Source: a bacterium
GTDB lineage: Bacteria; Cyanobacteriota; Vampirovibrionia; Gastranaerophilales; UBA9971
NCBI GenBank assembly: GCA_037147175.1
Contig: JBAWVS010000006.1
Location: 1 to 64,000 of the forward strand
Direction of reading: 5' to 3'
DNA: 64,000 nucleotides
The notes beneath the pieces are model-generated. The model was not told where the DNA came from. It saw nothing but the letters and a program-made list of their open reading frames with translations, and did no database searches. This document shows positions 44,818-54,882 of the stretch, piece by piece. Positions within the stretch are counted from its first letter, which is position 1. Every line of letters starts with the position of its first letter. Both the position numbers and the translations under genes were made by a program.

Positions 44818-45900
44818 TTATACTGATTGTGCAAGTTTTTCGAGTTTTGCTTTCTGGTCAGCCTGTGCAAGAAGATGAAGAATGTCATCAAGTTCGCCTT
44901 CTATGATTGTCCAGACGTTTAAATTGACACCTATTCTGTGATCGGTGCATCTTCCCTGCGGAAAGTTATACGTTCTGATTCTTTCACTTCTGTCGCCTGT
45001 CCCCACCTGTGATCTTCTTAAATCGGTGATTTCCTGCATTTGTTTTTGAGATTCTATGTCAAATATCTTGGTTTTGATAATTTGCATAGCTCTTTCTTTG
45101 TTTTGAAGCTGACTTCTTTCTTCTGTACAAAAAACCATAATTCCTGTAGGTTTATGCACAATTCTCACAGCTGTTTCTACCTTATTAACGTTTTGACCGC
45201 CTGCACCGCCTGAACGTGCCGTAGAAATTTCAAGATCTTTCGGGTCAATATCAATTGAAACATCTTCAACTTCCGGCATAACTGCAACTGTTGCGGTACT
45301 TGTATGAATTCTTCCCTGTGATTCTGTTACGGGAACCCTTTGAACTCTATGTACACCGGATTCATATTTTAATCTGCTGTAAACAGCATCACCTTTTATG
45401 TTAATTACAACTTCACCTATACCGCCGACGTCACCTTCGGACAAACTCAAAATTTCTGTCTTCCAGCCCTGTTTTTCTGCATATCTGAGATACATTCTCA
45501 TAAGATCAGCCGCAAAAATATTGGCTTCATCTCCGCCTGCACTACCTCTTATCTCGAGCATAATGTCTTTATCATCATTGGGATCTCTGGGAAGAAGGAG
45601 AACTTTCATTTTTTCTTCATATTTTTGAAGATTAGCTTCTGCCTGATCAAGTTCTGCCTGAATAAATTCTTTCATTTCAGGATCATTCTCAGCTTTTATC
45701 ATTTGAATGGCATCTTCTTTTGCGCTTGCTGCCTCTTGCCATGCATGATAAATTTCAACACTTTCTTCCATGGACTTTCTTGTCTTTGAAAGTTTTTTAA
45801 ATTCTTCAAAATCCTTGATTGTTTCAGGGTCGCTAAGCTTTTCTCCAAGCTCAATATAGCTTTTTTCTATATTTTGAATTTTACCCAGCATATCTTTCAT
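44818..45900 (-). CDS. prfA: Peptide chain release factor 1
   Basis: Terminates translation at UAA and UAG. The catalytic GGQ is at 234-236 and the stop-codon tripeptide is PVT at 190-192, the P-x-T form that defines RF1 rather than RF2. It has 360 residues. AAAGGAG stands before the ATG. It heads a prfA-prmC pair. Confidence 0.97.
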   Translation of the reverse strand: MKDMLGKIQNIEKSYIELGEKLSDPETIKDFEEFKKLSKTRKSMEESVEIYHAWQEAASAKEDAIQMIKAENDPEMKEFIQAELDQAEANLQKYEEKMKVLLLPRDPNDDKDIMLEIRGSAGGDEANIFAADLMRMYLRYAEKQGWKTEILSLSEGDVGGIGEVVINIKGDAVYSRLKYESGVHRVQRVPVTESQGRIHTSTATVAVMPEVEDVSIDIDPKDLEISTARSGGAGGQNVNKVETAVRIVHKPTGIMVFCTEERSQLQNKERAMQIIKTKIFDIESQKQMQEITDLRRSQVGTGDRSERIRTYNFPQGRCTDHRIGVNLNVWTIIEGELDDILHLLAQADQKAKLEKLAQSV

Positions 45901-45915
45901 GATTATTTCTCCTTT

Positions 45916-45998
45916 ATCATCCTGAACTAAGCGAAGTATCTGTCCTTCATTATTATTTTGACAAATTCTTCGGGTAGGCGATAAAACCCCTCAGAACG
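45916..45998. repeat. Intergenic repeat fragment (CCTGAACTAAGCGAAG type)
   Basis: The left part TCATCCTGAACTAAGCGAAG matches the common bacterial intergenic repeat form. The right part ends CCTCAGAACGA, a partial inverted counterpart. It fills the gap between prfA and thyX. Confidence 0.45.
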
Positions 45999-46004
45999 AA
46001 TTTT

Positions 46005-46700
46005 TTAATTTATTTTCTGCGGTTTGCGTCCACAACCTCTGATTTCATCACAATGACCGGCTGCTTCACACTTTGGGACAAGATATTCAGCAAGCCAAGG
46101 ATCTTTTTCCATAGCAAGATCACACATTTTTTTGACCATAACTCTTATTTCATGCTGTGCGTTTGTGCAAAGCCTGATATTTGCGAGATGAATAAACTCC
46201 CTTAAATTAAGACTCGCAACAAGAGAACTTGTTGCAGCATTTGGAAGAATAAATCTTGCATCTTCGGCAGGAATCCCCTGATTTATCATTTTTTCATAAA
46301 ATTCGGCCGTTTTGCTCATAAACTCATCATATTCAGCCTCTAAACCGGCTTTTTTTATTGTATTAGGGGTAATATATTCAAACTGTCCTTTTTCTGTAAC
46401 ATATCTCTGGGATTTTTGAGAAAAAGACATATGTCTGTGTCTTACAAGCTGGTGAGTACATGCTCTTGAAACTCCGCTTATTGTAAATACATACTGACAA
46501 TGCTCTATTGTACTGTGATGCCCTGAAGCAAGAACTCTTTTGACGAGTTTAAGCATTTTTTCGTCATCAGTAGCATTTTCCCAGATGTTTATCGGATAAT
46601 CAGCCGAGTAACAGGTTCTACATGCCAAAAAAATTATTTTCAAAGGATTTTCCGGCATGCTTATGAGATTTACTATAGGAAATTCTTTTTCTTGAGTCAT
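46005..46700 (-). CDS. thyX: Flavin-dependent thymidylate synthase ThyX
   Basis: Makes dTMP from dUMP using FAD and methylene-THF. The ThyX signature RHRxxSxSxxSxRY is complete at 87-100 (RHRHMSFSQKSQRY), preceded by HHSTIEH. The 231 residues are normal, with a Cys-rich C-terminus (CEAAGHCDEIRGCGRK). AAAGGA precedes the ATG. No thyA is present in the window. Confidence 0.97.
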   Translation of the reverse strand: MTQEKEFPIVNLISMPENPLKIIFLACRTCYSADYPINIWENATDDEKMLKLVKRVLASGHHSTIEHCQYVFTISGVSRACTHQLVRHRHMSFSQKSQRYVTEKGQFEYITPNTIKKAGLEAEYDEFMSKTAEFYEKMINQGIPAEDARFILPNAATSSLVASLNLREFIHLANIRLCTNAQHEIRVMVKKMCDLAMEKDPWLAEYLVPKCEAAGHCDEIRGCGRKPQKIN

Positions 46701-46719
46701 TTTTATTCCTTTTAACTAA

Positions 46720-46756
46720 ACAATAAGCCCGCAGAGGTACTGCAAAGGCTTATTGT
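46720..46756 (-). terminator. Terminator after rpmE
   Basis: ACAATAAGCC at 46720-46729 pairs with GGCTTATTGT at 46747-46756. An inner GCAG/CTGC stem extends it. It lies between rpmE and thyX on the minus strand; the T-run is modest. Confidence 0.7.
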
Positions 46757-46777
46757 AAAAATATAAAAACTGATGTT

Positions 46778-46987
46778 TTATTTTTTGTTTAAATTAGCGT
46801 AACGCTTGTTGAATCTTTCAACTCTGCCTTCGGTATCCATTATTTTTTGGGTTCCGGTAAAGAAAGGATGACATGCATTGCAAATTTCAACTTTCATTCC
46901 CTGAACAACTGAACCTGCTTCGATAACATTGCCACAAGCACAGCTAATAGTTGTTTCACTATATGTTGGGTGAATTCCTTCTTTCAT
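46778..46987 (-). CDS. rpmE: 50S ribosomal protein L31
   Basis: Large-subunit protein of 69 residues. The zinc-binding cysteines C16, C18, C36 and C39 mark the zinc-containing (C+) form. GAGGA lies upstream of the ATG. It is monocistronic, with a hairpin after it. Confidence 0.97.
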   Translation of the reverse strand: MKEGIHPTYSETTISCACGNVIEAGSVVQGMKVEICNACHPFFTGTQKIMDTEGRVERFNKRYANLNKK

Positions 46988-47168
46988 TTTTTAAGTCCTC
47001 TTTTTTAAATTCTGTTTTTATTCTGATTAATATATTAACATGCTCAAAGTTTTACATGGGCAAATTATTTAATTATTTTAAACAAATATTATAATAAAAA
47101 TATATTTGAGTAAAATTTGATATAAAATAAAAACAACAAACTAAAAAAATAAAAAGGCTTTTTAAGTA

Positions 47169-48401
47169 ATGCAACATTTTTTTGAAAAAGATAAACCTTA
47201 TAATTTACCTGATAAAAAAGGACGTTTCGGAGATTTCGGCGGGAAATACGTCCCTGAAACACTCATGGGCGCATTATATGAGCTGGAAAAAGTTTTTAAT
47301 GAAGCTATATGCGATGAAAAATTCTTAAATGACTTATACAGTCTGATGAAAGATTATTCAGGAAGACCGACTCCTCTTTATTTTGCGAAAAGGCTGACTG
47401 AATATTACGGTAAAGGCAAAATATACCTTAAAAGAGAAGATTTGAACCATACGGGCGCTCATAAAATAAACAATGCGCTGGGACAGGTTCTTTTGGCTCT
47501 CAAAATGAATAAAAAAAGAATTATCGCCGAAACGGGAGCAGGTCAGCATGGCGTAGCAACAGCCACTGTTTGCGCTCTTTTCGGGCTTGAATGCGAAATT
47601 TATATGGGAGAAGAAGATACAAAACGTCAGGCAGTTAATGTTGAGAGAATGAAACTTCTCGGCGCAAAGGTTAATCCTGTTTATTCGGGAAGCAAAACCC
47701 TTAAAGACGCAACAAGCGAAGCAATAAGAGATTGGGTTACAAATGTTGAAAACACTCACTATATTATAGGTTCAACCGTGGGTCCTCACCCGTATCCTGA
47801 GATGGTAAGATTTTTTCAGTCTGTCATAGGAAAAGAATCCCGTCATCAAATTCAGGAAAAAGAAAACAGGCTTCCTGATTATGTTCTTGCATGCATAGGA
47901 GGAGGAAGCAATTCCATGGGGATGTTCTACAGCTTTCTTGGAGACAAAGACGTTAAAATTATTGGAATTGAAGCAGCAGGTCAGGGTGTCAGTTCTGATT
48001 TTACTGCTGCAAGTATGATGAAAGGAAGACCCGGAGTTTTGCATGGCTCATTGAGTTATGTTTTACAGGATGATTACGGACAGATTGAAGAAGCTTACAG
48101 CATATCGGCAGGTCTTGATTACCCCGGAGTCGGACCTGAACACAGTTATTTAAAAGATTCCGGCAGAGTAAAATATTATCCGATAAACGATGATCAGGCA
48201 GTAAACGCTTTCAAACTGCTCTCAAAACTTGAAGGAATAGTTCCTGCGCTTGAATCTTCACATGCTTTAGCTTATCTGGAAGAGCTTATGCCTTCCACAT
48301 CAAAAGAAGAAATCGTGGTTTTGTGTCTTTCCGGCAGGGGTGACAAGGATTTACAGAGCGTGTTTAACTATTGTTCAGAAAAAAGTGAAAAACAAATATG
48401 A
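47169..48401 (+). CDS. trpB: Tryptophan synthase beta chain
   Basis: PLP enzyme joining indole and serine. The PLP lysine is K99 in [13 protein letters not shown], the phosphate-binding loop is [10 protein letters not shown], and the usual opening is [16 protein letters not shown]. The 410 residues fit TrpB1. trpA and the other trp genes are not adjacent; instead the stop codon overlaps tyrS by 4 nt. No Trp-codon leader peptide is apparent upstream. Confidence 0.97.
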   Translation: MQHFFEKDKPYNLPDKKGRFGDFGGKYVPETLMGALYELEKVFNEAICDEKFLNDLYSLMKDYSGRPTPLYFAKRLTEYYGKGKIYLKREDLNHTGAHKINNALGQVLLALKMNKKRIIAETGAGQHGVATATVCALFGLECEIYMGEEDTKRQAVNVERMKLLGAKVNPVYSGSKTLKDATSEAIRDWVTNVENTHYIIGSTVGPHPYPEMVRFFQSVIGKESRHQIQEKENRLPDYVLACIGGGSNSMGMFYSFLGDKDVKIIGIEAAGQGVSSDFTAASMMKGRPGVLHGSLSYVLQDDYGQIEEAYSISAGLDYPGVGPEHSYLKDSGRVKYYPINDDQAVNAFKLLSKLEGIVPALESSHALAYLEELMPSTSKEEIVVLCLSGRGDKDLQSVFNYCSEKSEKQI

Positions 48402-49645
48402 GTGAAGCAAAAATGGAAATTCAAGAAAAATTTATAAAACAGGCAGAATTTTTAGCGAAAGGAACTGAAGTTTTGCCGGGCGGAGTGAATGAACTTGCTA
48501 AAAAACTTCAGAAATCCGAAGAAACAGGAAAACCTTTAAGAGTAAAACTGGGACTTGACCCTACAAGACCTGATTTGCATCTCGGTCATACCGTTGTAAT
48601 GCGCAAATTAAGACAATTTCAAAAAGCAGGGCATCAGGTAGTGCTTATTGTTGGCGGTGCGACAGCTATGATAGGCGACCCGTCAGGCAAATCGGAAACA
48701 AGACCCCCTTTAACAAAAACAGAAGTTGACCAAAATGCAAACACTTACCTTGAACAAATGGGACAAGTGGTTGATATAAACAATGCAGAAGTTGTAAATA
48801 ATGCTGACTGGCTTCATGAAATGAAACTGGTTGATTTATTAAAGCTTTCTTCCCAAATAACAGTCGCTCAAATGCTTGTAAGAGACGATTTCGCAAAAAG
48901 ATATGCCGAAGGCAAGCCTATTTCTGTGCATGAATTTTTCTACCCTTTAATGCAGGCGTATGATTCTGTTGTCATTGATGCTGATATCGAGCTTGGAGGA
49001 ACAGACCAGAGATTTAACGTGCTTCTGGGGAGAGATATTCAGAGCGCTTACGGCAAAAAACACCCACAAATGGTTATTCTTTTGCCTCTTCTTGAGGGAA
49101 CTGACGGAATTGTTAAAATGTCTAAATCCTACCCTGATCACTGCATAAGCCTTACTGATTCTCCAAAAGATATGCTTGGAAAAATAATGAGTATTCCTGA
49201 TGCTTTAATAGTAAGATATTACGAACTTTTAACAGATTTGCTTCCTGAAGAAATTGAAAAAATAAAATCCGAACTTGAATTGGGACAGGTAAATCCCCGT
49301 GATTACAAGATGAAGCTTGCAAAAATTATTGTAAGCGAATACTATTCTGCCGAAGAATCAGAAAAAGCCGAGCAGGAATTTATAAATATTTTTAGCAAAA
49401 AAGGCTTGCCTGCCCAAATAGACGAATTTAAAGTCCTTGAAGGTACCGTTTTAATAGATTTTATAGCAGAAAATAATCTTTCTGAAAGCAAAGGTGAAGC
49501 TAAAAGACTTATTAAAGGCGGCGGAATAAAATTAGACAACGAAAAAGTTTCTGACCTTATGCAAAAAATCGAATTTGGAGATAAAGATTCACTTATTCTA
49601 CAAGTCGGCAAGCGAAAATTCGCTAAATTATTTTGCCGGTTTTGA
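48398..49645 (+). CDS. tyrS: Tyrosyl-tRNA synthetase
   Basis: Class I synthetase charging tRNA-Tyr. The HIGH-type motif HLGH is at 61-64 and KMSKS at 240-244, with a C-terminal S4 RNA-binding domain ([21 protein letters not shown]). It has 415 residues. Its ATG overlaps the trpB stop (ATGA), so the two are translationally coupled, linking an aromatic amino-acid enzyme with an aromatic synthetase. The 3' end overlaps the convergent gene by 23 nt. Confidence 0.96.
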   Translation: MSEAKMEIQEKFIKQAEFLAKGTEVLPGGVNELAKKLQKSEETGKPLRVKLGLDPTRPDLHLGHTVVMRKLRQFQKAGHQVVLIVGGATAMIGDPSGKSETRPPLTKTEVDQNANTYLEQMGQVVDINNAEVVNNADWLHEMKLVDLLKLSSQITVAQMLVRDDFAKRYAEGKPISVHEFFYPLMQAYDSVVIDADIELGGTDQRFNVLLGRDIQSAYGKKHPQMVILLPLLEGTDGIVKMSKSYPDHCISLTDSPKDMLGKIMSIPDALIVRYYELLTDLLPEEIEKIKSELELGQVNPRDYKMKLAKIIVSEYYSAEESEKAEQEFINIFSKKGLPAQIDEFKVLEGTVLIDFIAENNLSESKGEAKRLIKGGGIKLDNEKVSDLMQKIEFGDKDSLILQVGKRKFAKLFCRF

Positions 49646-50702
49646 TAAATTCTTTTTGTGCATCGTAAGCTTCTATTTCTAAAGGACTTTCAGAATATTT
49701 TTTTGTATATTCTTCGGACATACCTATTTTAGTGGCATTTAAGTCTGATTCAATAAAATATTTAAGTTGTTTTCTAGCTTTTTTGGCTTCTTCTTCTGTT
49801 AATGCCGCTTTATTTTTCAGAATTTCTCCATAAAATTCCGTATTTATTGACATAGGTAGCTTATCTGCAGAAATATCCGGATTTTCTACAAATAACTTTT
49901 CTCCCTGATAAGCTTTAATTTGACTCTCTACATCTTTTTGATCAAATATAAGATATTCTTCATGATTGTTTTTAATATTCTGGCGTTCTCTCTTTTCAAT
50001 ATCATCAAAAGAAGCTGTTTTAAGCCAATTTTTGTGTTCTTTGTCATCATTTGCCGTCATTTTTTTAATCATTGCTTTATTAAAATCAAATAGATTTAAT
50101 CTTACCATATTGGAATATTGTTCAAGGTGTTTGAGTTCATGAACTATTGTAGCTTTAATTGCAGGCATTTTTAAAGATGTTTCTATAACGCTTTTATCAA
50201 GTGCAATATAACCGTTATGAGGGAAACAAAATGCCTGTATATTATTTGATAATATGGTATTTTTGAAATCTACAAAAAATATTTTTGTTTTAAGACTCTT
50301 TTTGGCACATGTATCATCAACAAATTGTCTTATTTCTTTTTCTTTCTGAATTTGTTTTTCCTTAGTTATTGGTTTTGTATTAGAACTTTTTTGAATTAAA
50401 GTTATTGAAACAGCTGAAACAAGAGTCAACAAGGCTCCTGTGACTAATGCAACAGGTGTTGAAATATTTTTATTAAATTTTTTGGCAATATTTTTGAGTG
50501 CAAAGCTTGCCACAGCTACCATTGTGCTTAAAGAAAAAATGCCTAATGCGATTTTTCCCGGTGTGACAGCTAAATTATTATAAAGATCAACATAATCGCC
50601 TGCAATTTTGTTATCACCTTTAAATGATATTTTTTTACCTGTTTTACAATTTATATTTGTTATATTTTTTCTCGGACTAATAAAGCCGGCATTTATAGAC
50701 AT
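49623..50702 (-). CDS. Membrane-anchored HExxH metalloprotease-like protein
   Basis: 359 residues not assignable to a named family by eye. Two membrane helices lie at about 50-72 and 83-104. A zinc-protease motif HELKH follows at 188-192 (IVHELKHLEQYSN), preceded by an M48-like beta segment (FCFPHNGYIALDKSVI). The third ligand cannot be fixed. The N-terminus has ISFKGDN and lacks a signal peptide. It lies 5 nt after the large M16 peptidase gene, so the two are cotranscribed. Probably a gluzincin-type peptidase; substrate unknown. Confidence 0.65.
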   Translation of the reverse strand: MSINAGFISPRKNITNINCKTGKKISFKGDNKIAGDYVDLYNNLAVTPGKIALGIFSLSTMVAVASFALKNIAKKFNKNISTPVALVTGALLTLVSAVSITLIQKSSNTKPITKEKQIQKEKEIRQFVDDTCAKKSLKTKIFFVDFKNTILSNNIQAFCFPHNGYIALDKSVIETSLKMPAIKATIVHELKHLEQYSNMVRLNLFDFNKAMIKKMTANDDKEHKNWLKTASFDDIEKRERQNIKNNHEEYLIFDQKDVESQIKAYQGEKLFVENPDISADKLPMSINTEFYGEILKNKAALTEEEAKKARKQLKYFIESDLNATKIGMSEEYTKKYSESPLEIEAYDAQKEFIKTGKII

Positions 50703-50707
50703 AATTT

Positions 50708-53641
50708 CTATTTAACCTCCTCAACTTTGCCGAGAGAACTTAAATAAGGCTGCATGCTTTTGATGGTATTCTGGCTTGCAATCATTGAAATAACAGATGG
50801 CTGGTTTAAATAAGTTACAGCAGCATTTTTGATATCCTGCGGGGTTAATTCATTAATGGCATCAAGCATTTTATTATGGTAATTCACTCCATAAGGTGTA
50901 GTATACCCTGCTTGAATCCTTGCAGACCTTCCAAAAGAACTTTCCGGATCATCAAGGAAGCGTGTTTTAACTTCCATTTTTGCCGTTTCAAGTTCCTGAT
51001 CACTTACAGAATTTTTCATCAAATCATTTATATGCGTTCTAAAACCATCTAAAGATTTTTGAACATTTTCATGAGTAGTACCTTTTAGACCGTCTTCGGT
51101 TGTTGTTTTTATCAAAAGCTTTATTATTCCAAAATTTCCGTCTGTCAAATAGTTTGATTTCACTTTATAAGCAAGCTTTTGACTCTCTCTTAAGTCTGTA
51201 TACAGTCTTGACTGACTGTTTCCACCAATGATTTCATTTAAAACTTTTAAAGCAGCCGTCTCTTTAATATTTTTACTTTCTTTAATCTTAAATATTTGTA
51301 CTATATCAGCCTGATTTCGAGGTTCTGCTTCTGTTATTACTTTTGTTTCAGATAAATTTTTTGATTCGGGGGCATTAACATGATGATGTTTTTGAACAAA
51401 AGCTATTCCTGATTGAAGCTGCATAAACACATCCTGACCTAAGCCCGGAGTTTTGCTGATCGGACCGTCTATCGCAATTTTTCCCTGAGAATTTTTGATT
51501 ATTTCATTATATGAATCCTGAACATCCTGTAAGCTAATATTATCAATGTTCTCTAAAACTTTTTTTGCAGTTATTCCCCAGTTATTATCAGGGAATAAGA
51601 TTTCCATAGCCTTGCTTGACGGGTCTTTAGGCATGCTGGAATACTTAACTTTTATTTCTTCTTTTGCTTTATTAAATTTTTCAACAGTAAAATCAGGGTT
51701 ATAAAGTATTTCTTTCATTACACCAAGTGCCATTGGCAGTCTTTCTTTAGAGCAATCCGCCGTTAAATTAATAGATTCTCCGTCAGTAACCGCTGATATA
51801 CCTAAATTATATGTGTCTTTGATATTATTTAAGCGGTCTTCAGAATAATTTTTTGTTCCTTTATTAAGAATAAAAGATAATATATCTGCAACACCCGGTT
51901 TTAATGTCTTTAATCCTTCCGTTTCTACGGATAAATTTGCGCTTGTTCTTATTGAATCAGGATCATCATTTATTGCTACACGTAAATTGTTTGGCAAATC
52001 ATATTCTTTTATATTTTTAAACTTAAATTTATCCGAATTTTCAATAAATTCAGGTTTTTGCACAGTATTATTATCATCCTGAAGCTGTTTCTCAAGTTGG
52101 GATGACAAATTGTTTGAGGAAGAGAAATTAACTTCTGCTTTCTGACTTTCGGGGTGAACCATTACTATAGACGTTCTGTTAAGGTTTAAATATTTCTGTG
52201 CCGCAAGCTGAATATCCTGCGGTGTCAATTTTTCTATTTCATTTTGCATATTGGTATAAGCAGCTATAGAACCATGTCCGGTAATCGCTTGTCCCACAAG
52301 ATCTGCAACGCCCATCGAACTTTCGCTGAGTTGTGTTAAATTATCTTTAAGTTTATTTTTAACTATCGATATTTCTTGTTGAGTTAAAGGCTGAGTTACC
52401 ATGCTTTCTAAGGTTGAATAAATAGCTTTTAGTCCCTCTTCTTCTTTGCCGGGAGCAAACGCTGATCCCAAAGATATAAGCTGAGGAGCTTTAGAATCAG
52501 GATTTATAACACTTATCTCAACTGAGCCGTCAGTATTAAATTCTTTTAGTGTTTTTGAAAGTCTTGCATTTTCATAACCGGTTAAAGCGCTGCATAATGC
52601 TGAAGTTGCAACAGAATCTTTAATATCATTATTTTTCGGACCGGCAAAAGCCATGTTTAGCATCACGTTATCAACATGAGTGCTTTTCAAATCAGCCCTC
52701 ACAGGATTTTGAATTAAATTTAGAGGCTGATAATAAGGCTCTTCATTTTTTTGAACCGGTGAACCTTTTTTCTGATTAAATAATTTGCTTATTGTTTTTA
52801 TTGCATTATCAGGATTTACTTCTCCAACAACTACTGTAGTCATATTATCAGGTCTATACCACTCATTATAGTAAGCTAATACATCTTTTTTTGTCAAATT
52901 AGCTATTGTTTTTGAAGAACCGGCAATAAGTCCCTGATAATCAGTCTTTATTCCGAATAAGTTTTTAAGCATAAGGTTAAATGACTTGTCAGAAGGGTCA
53001 TCTTCATACATTTGAATTTCGGAAATCACAGGACCTTTTTCTTTTTCCAGCATTTTATCGGAAAAAGTCGGATTTAGCAGCATATCAGCATGCATCGTCA
53101 TAAATTTTTCAAAATCGCCTTCTTTATGCATCGGGGATTTTATAAAATATTCCGTATTGGTTGTATTTGTTCCTGCATTGTATTGACCGCCCATACTCGT
53201 AACTTTTTCCACGAATTCATTGGGTCCGAGCTTGCTTGAACCGTTAAAAAGATTATGCTCAATATAATGGCTAATACCTCTATTCTTTTCTTCGTTAAAT
53301 GACCCGACCTTTGTAAAAGTTTTTATTGTTGTCGGTCCTTTTTTAGGGATAATTACTACATTCTGACCGTTATCAAGCTTATAGAGTTTGCCTTTATCGA
53401 GAAGCGGCACATTAAAAGTCATTATTTCTTTGTAACCTTCATTGGAACAAGGCAAAACTTGACTTCTCATGGACGCATTTATATCAGGCGCCTGAATTAA
53501 TGAAGAATATGGCGGATATTGATAATGCTGGTATTGGTATTCCGGAGATGCATAAGGCTGGATTCTTGCAGCCGGAATAGTATTGTTATAAATAACATTA
53601 CCTACAGGTATATATTTTAAATTAACCTTGTTAACGTCCAT
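50708..53641 (-). CDS. M16-family zinc peptidase, double-domain
   Basis: 977 residues from the ATG that follows GGGGAA; 27 extra codons upstream are in frame but lack a ribosome site. An N-terminal Tyr/Gln/Pro-rich segment (about 30-55) precedes the first M16 half, which holds the inverted zinc motif HYIEH at 125-129 and the downstream Glu (GPVISEIQMYED). An M16C domain follows, then a second, non-catalytic M16-M16C pair from about 545. This four-domain layout is the pitrilysin/PqqL type. No signal peptide is seen, so location is uncertain. The HELKH protein gene lies 5 nt downstream. Confidence 0.88.
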   Translation of the reverse strand: MDVNKVNLKYIPVGNVIYNNTIPAARIQPYASPEYQYQHYQYPPYSSLIQAPDINASMRSQVLPCSNEGYKEIMTFNVPLLDKGKLYKLDNGQNVVIIPKKGPTTIKTFTKVGSFNEEKNRGISHYIEHNLFNGSSKLGPNEFVEKVTSMGGQYNAGTNTTNTEYFIKSPMHKEGDFEKFMTMHADMLLNPTFSDKMLEKEKGPVISEIQMYEDDPSDKSFNLMLKNLFGIKTDYQGLIAGSSKTIANLTKKDVLAYYNEWYRPDNMTTVVVGEVNPDNAIKTISKLFNQKKGSPVQKNEEPYYQPLNLIQNPVRADLKSTHVDNVMLNMAFAGPKNNDIKDSVATSALCSALTGYENARLSKTLKEFNTDGSVEISVINPDSKAPQLISLGSAFAPGKEEEGLKAIYSTLESMVTQPLTQQEISIVKNKLKDNLTQLSESSMGVADLVGQAITGHGSIAAYTNMQNEIEKLTPQDIQLAAQKYLNLNRTSIVMVHPESQKAEVNFSSSNNLSSQLEKQLQDDNNTVQKPEFIENSDKFKFKNIKEYDLPNNLRVAINDDPDSIRTSANLSVETEGLKTLKPGVADILSFILNKGTKNYSEDRLNNIKDTYNLGISAVTDGESINLTADCSKERLPMALGVMKEILYNPDFTVEKFNKAKEEIKVKYSSMPKDPSSKAMEILFPDNNWGITAKKVLENIDNISLQDVQDSYNEIIKNSQGKIAIDGPISKTPGLGQDVFMQLQSGIAFVQKHHHVNAPESKNLSETKVITEAEPRNQADIVQIFKIKESKNIKETAALKVLNEIIGGNSQSRLYTDLRESQKLAYKVKSNYLTDGNFGIIKLLIKTTTEDGLKGTTHENVQKSLDGFRTHINDLMKNSVSDQELETAKMEVKTRFLDDPESSFGRSARIQAGYTTPYGVNYHNKMLDAINELTPQDIKNAAVTYLNQPSVISMIASQNTIKSMQPYLSSLGKVEEVK

Positions 53642-53700
53642 CCAAATTCCCCGAATCCAAAATATGTATCTAAATAAATAAAAACATATAATTTGCATAA

Positions 53701-53723
53701 ATTGTTTTATTTTATAAAACAAT
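53701..53723. promoter_or_regulatory. AT-rich hairpin/dyad in divergent intergenic region
   Basis: ATTGTTTTAT, TTT, ATAAAACAAT: a perfect 10-bp dyad between the M16 gene and the divergent YqjD-like gene. Its position suggests an operator rather than a terminator, though a T-run follows on the plus strand. Confidence 0.4.
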
Positions 53724-53851
53724 TTTTATATTTTTTATAAAAGTTTTAAATCCTCCCTATATTTGCCTATCTTGCTAATGTAAACAAAGTAATATTCCTT
53801 CATAATTAATCAAAATAATTTATAAATAATTTCTGTAAGGAGGAGTAAAAA

Positions 53852-54169
53852 ATGAGTGAACATATCACGGCAGAAGAACTTAACGGTGGAAAACAGCATA
53901 ATTTAAAAGAAAAAGGCGAAGAATTAAAACAAAAAGCTTTAGAAATACAGAAACAATTATCAGAAAATTTAGACAGTCTTATGAGTTCAACAGCAAAAAA
54001 TCTTGATAAAGCTGCTGAAAAAATTCATGAAACTGCAGAATTTTTTAGAGAACGAGATTCTGATACGTTAAAAAAAGATTTTTCGCACGTAGTAAAAAAA
54101 CACCCTGAAAAAGCTCTGGGCGGAGCTTTACTGATTGGATTTTTAATCGGAAAAATCCTTTTTAAATAA
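53852..54169 (+). CDS. YqjD/DUF883-like membrane-anchored protein
   Basis: 105 residues. A long amphipathic helix (about 15-85, with KEKGEELKQKALEIQKQL and AAEKIHETAEFF) ends in a single C-terminal membrane helix with GGALLIGFLIGKILF, as in ElaB/YqjD proteins that tether ribosomes to the membrane in E. coli. AAGGAGGAG precedes the ATG. It is first of a three-gene cluster. Confidence 0.75.
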   Translation: MSEHITAEELNGGKQHNLKEKGEELKQKALEIQKQLSENLDSLMSSTAKNLDKAAEKIHETAEFFRERDSDTLKKDFSHVVKKHPEKALGGALLIGFLIGKILFK

Positions 54170-54195
54170 AAAATAAATTTATTTGTAGGTGAACA

Positions 54196-54609
54196 ATGTC
54201 AGAAGAAAATAAATCCGGTGAACAAGTAGAACTAATAGACCTGTTTAAAAATCTTATTTATAATTTTGTTTCTCTTATTTCCCAGCATATAAAATTTTTT
54301 AAAGAAGAAATAAAAGAAGAGCTTTTTATAATTATAAAATCCACTTTTCTTATACTGGCGGCATCTATTGTCGCGATAATTGCGACATTTTTTTGCGGAA
54401 TTTTTCTGATAATTACTTTTTCATTATTTACTTCTTTATGGCTGTCTATATTAATTGTTACGATTTTATATTTGCTGACAGCGTCTATTTTGTTTGCTTA
54501 TGCTAAATCCCGGCTTAAAAAAATCGGTAAAAACAGGGGGAAATTTGCTGAAGAAACTGCTAAAACTTTGGAGGAAACAAAAAAATGGCTGGAACAGCTA
54601 AAACCTTAA
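54196..54609 (+). CDS. YqjE-like/phage-holin-superfamily membrane protein
   Basis: 137 residues with two adjacent hydrophobic helices (about 48-72 and 78-102) between a charged N-terminal helix and a Lys-rich tail, the pattern of PF07332 (YqjE). It lies 26 nt after the YqjD-like gene, and overlaps the next gene by 25 nt. Function unknown; the family is linked to stress and envelope roles. Confidence 0.7.
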   Translation: MSEENKSGEQVELIDLFKNLIYNFVSLISQHIKFFKEEIKEELFIIIKSTFLILAASIVAIIATFFCGIFLIITFSLFTSLWLSILIVTILYLLTASILFAYAKSRLKKIGKNRGKFAEETAKTLEETKKWLEQLKP

Positions 54610-54848
54610 GCAAAATAAACAATATACGGGAAGAAATATCTCATATAGTTGATTTATTATCCAGAAAACGCAATATGAAAGTAGATATAGTACAGGCCAT
54701 AAAGGAACAGCCTTTAGATTCGATGATTTTTGCGGTTTTAACAGGTTTTCTGGCAGGAATTCTTTCCAATAAAATAAAAAGTTTATTTAAATTAGCTCTT
54801 TTAACCTATGCAACAAAACAAAGCATATCCCGCTTAATTAAAAAATAA
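54585..54848 (+). CDS. Hypothetical small membrane protein (YqjK-like position)
   Basis: 87 residues with a helical N-terminus and one likely membrane segment near 50-64 (MIFAVLTGFLAGILS). GGAGG before the ATG, inside the previous gene, supports the 25-nt overlap. It occupies the third place of a yqjD-yqjE-type cluster, but similarity to YqjK is not evident. Confidence 0.6.
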   Translation: MAGTAKTLSKINNIREEISHIVDLLSRKRNMKVDIVQAIKEQPLDSMIFAVLTGFLAGILSNKIKSLFKLALLTYATKQSISRLIKK

Positions 54849-54861
54849 GGTAGGATATGCT
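54822..54861 (+). terminator. Terminator overlapping the stop codon
   Basis: AGCATATCC pairs with GGATATGCT; an inner CTTA/TAAG pairing extends it. The 5' arm lies inside the last codons of the small membrane protein, and GTTTGTTTATT follows. Confidence 0.6.
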
Positions 54862-54882
54862 GTTTGTTTATTAATATTAATT

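Noticed and set aside
46988-47168. Tryptophan attenuator before trpB
   Set aside because: No short frame with consecutive Trp codons and no alternative hairpins are visible in this 181-bp gap.
53642-53722. 27-codon hydrophobic N-terminal extension of the M16 peptidase
   Set aside because: It looks like a signal anchor, but lacks a ribosome site, whereas GGGGAA stands just before the ATG at 53641.
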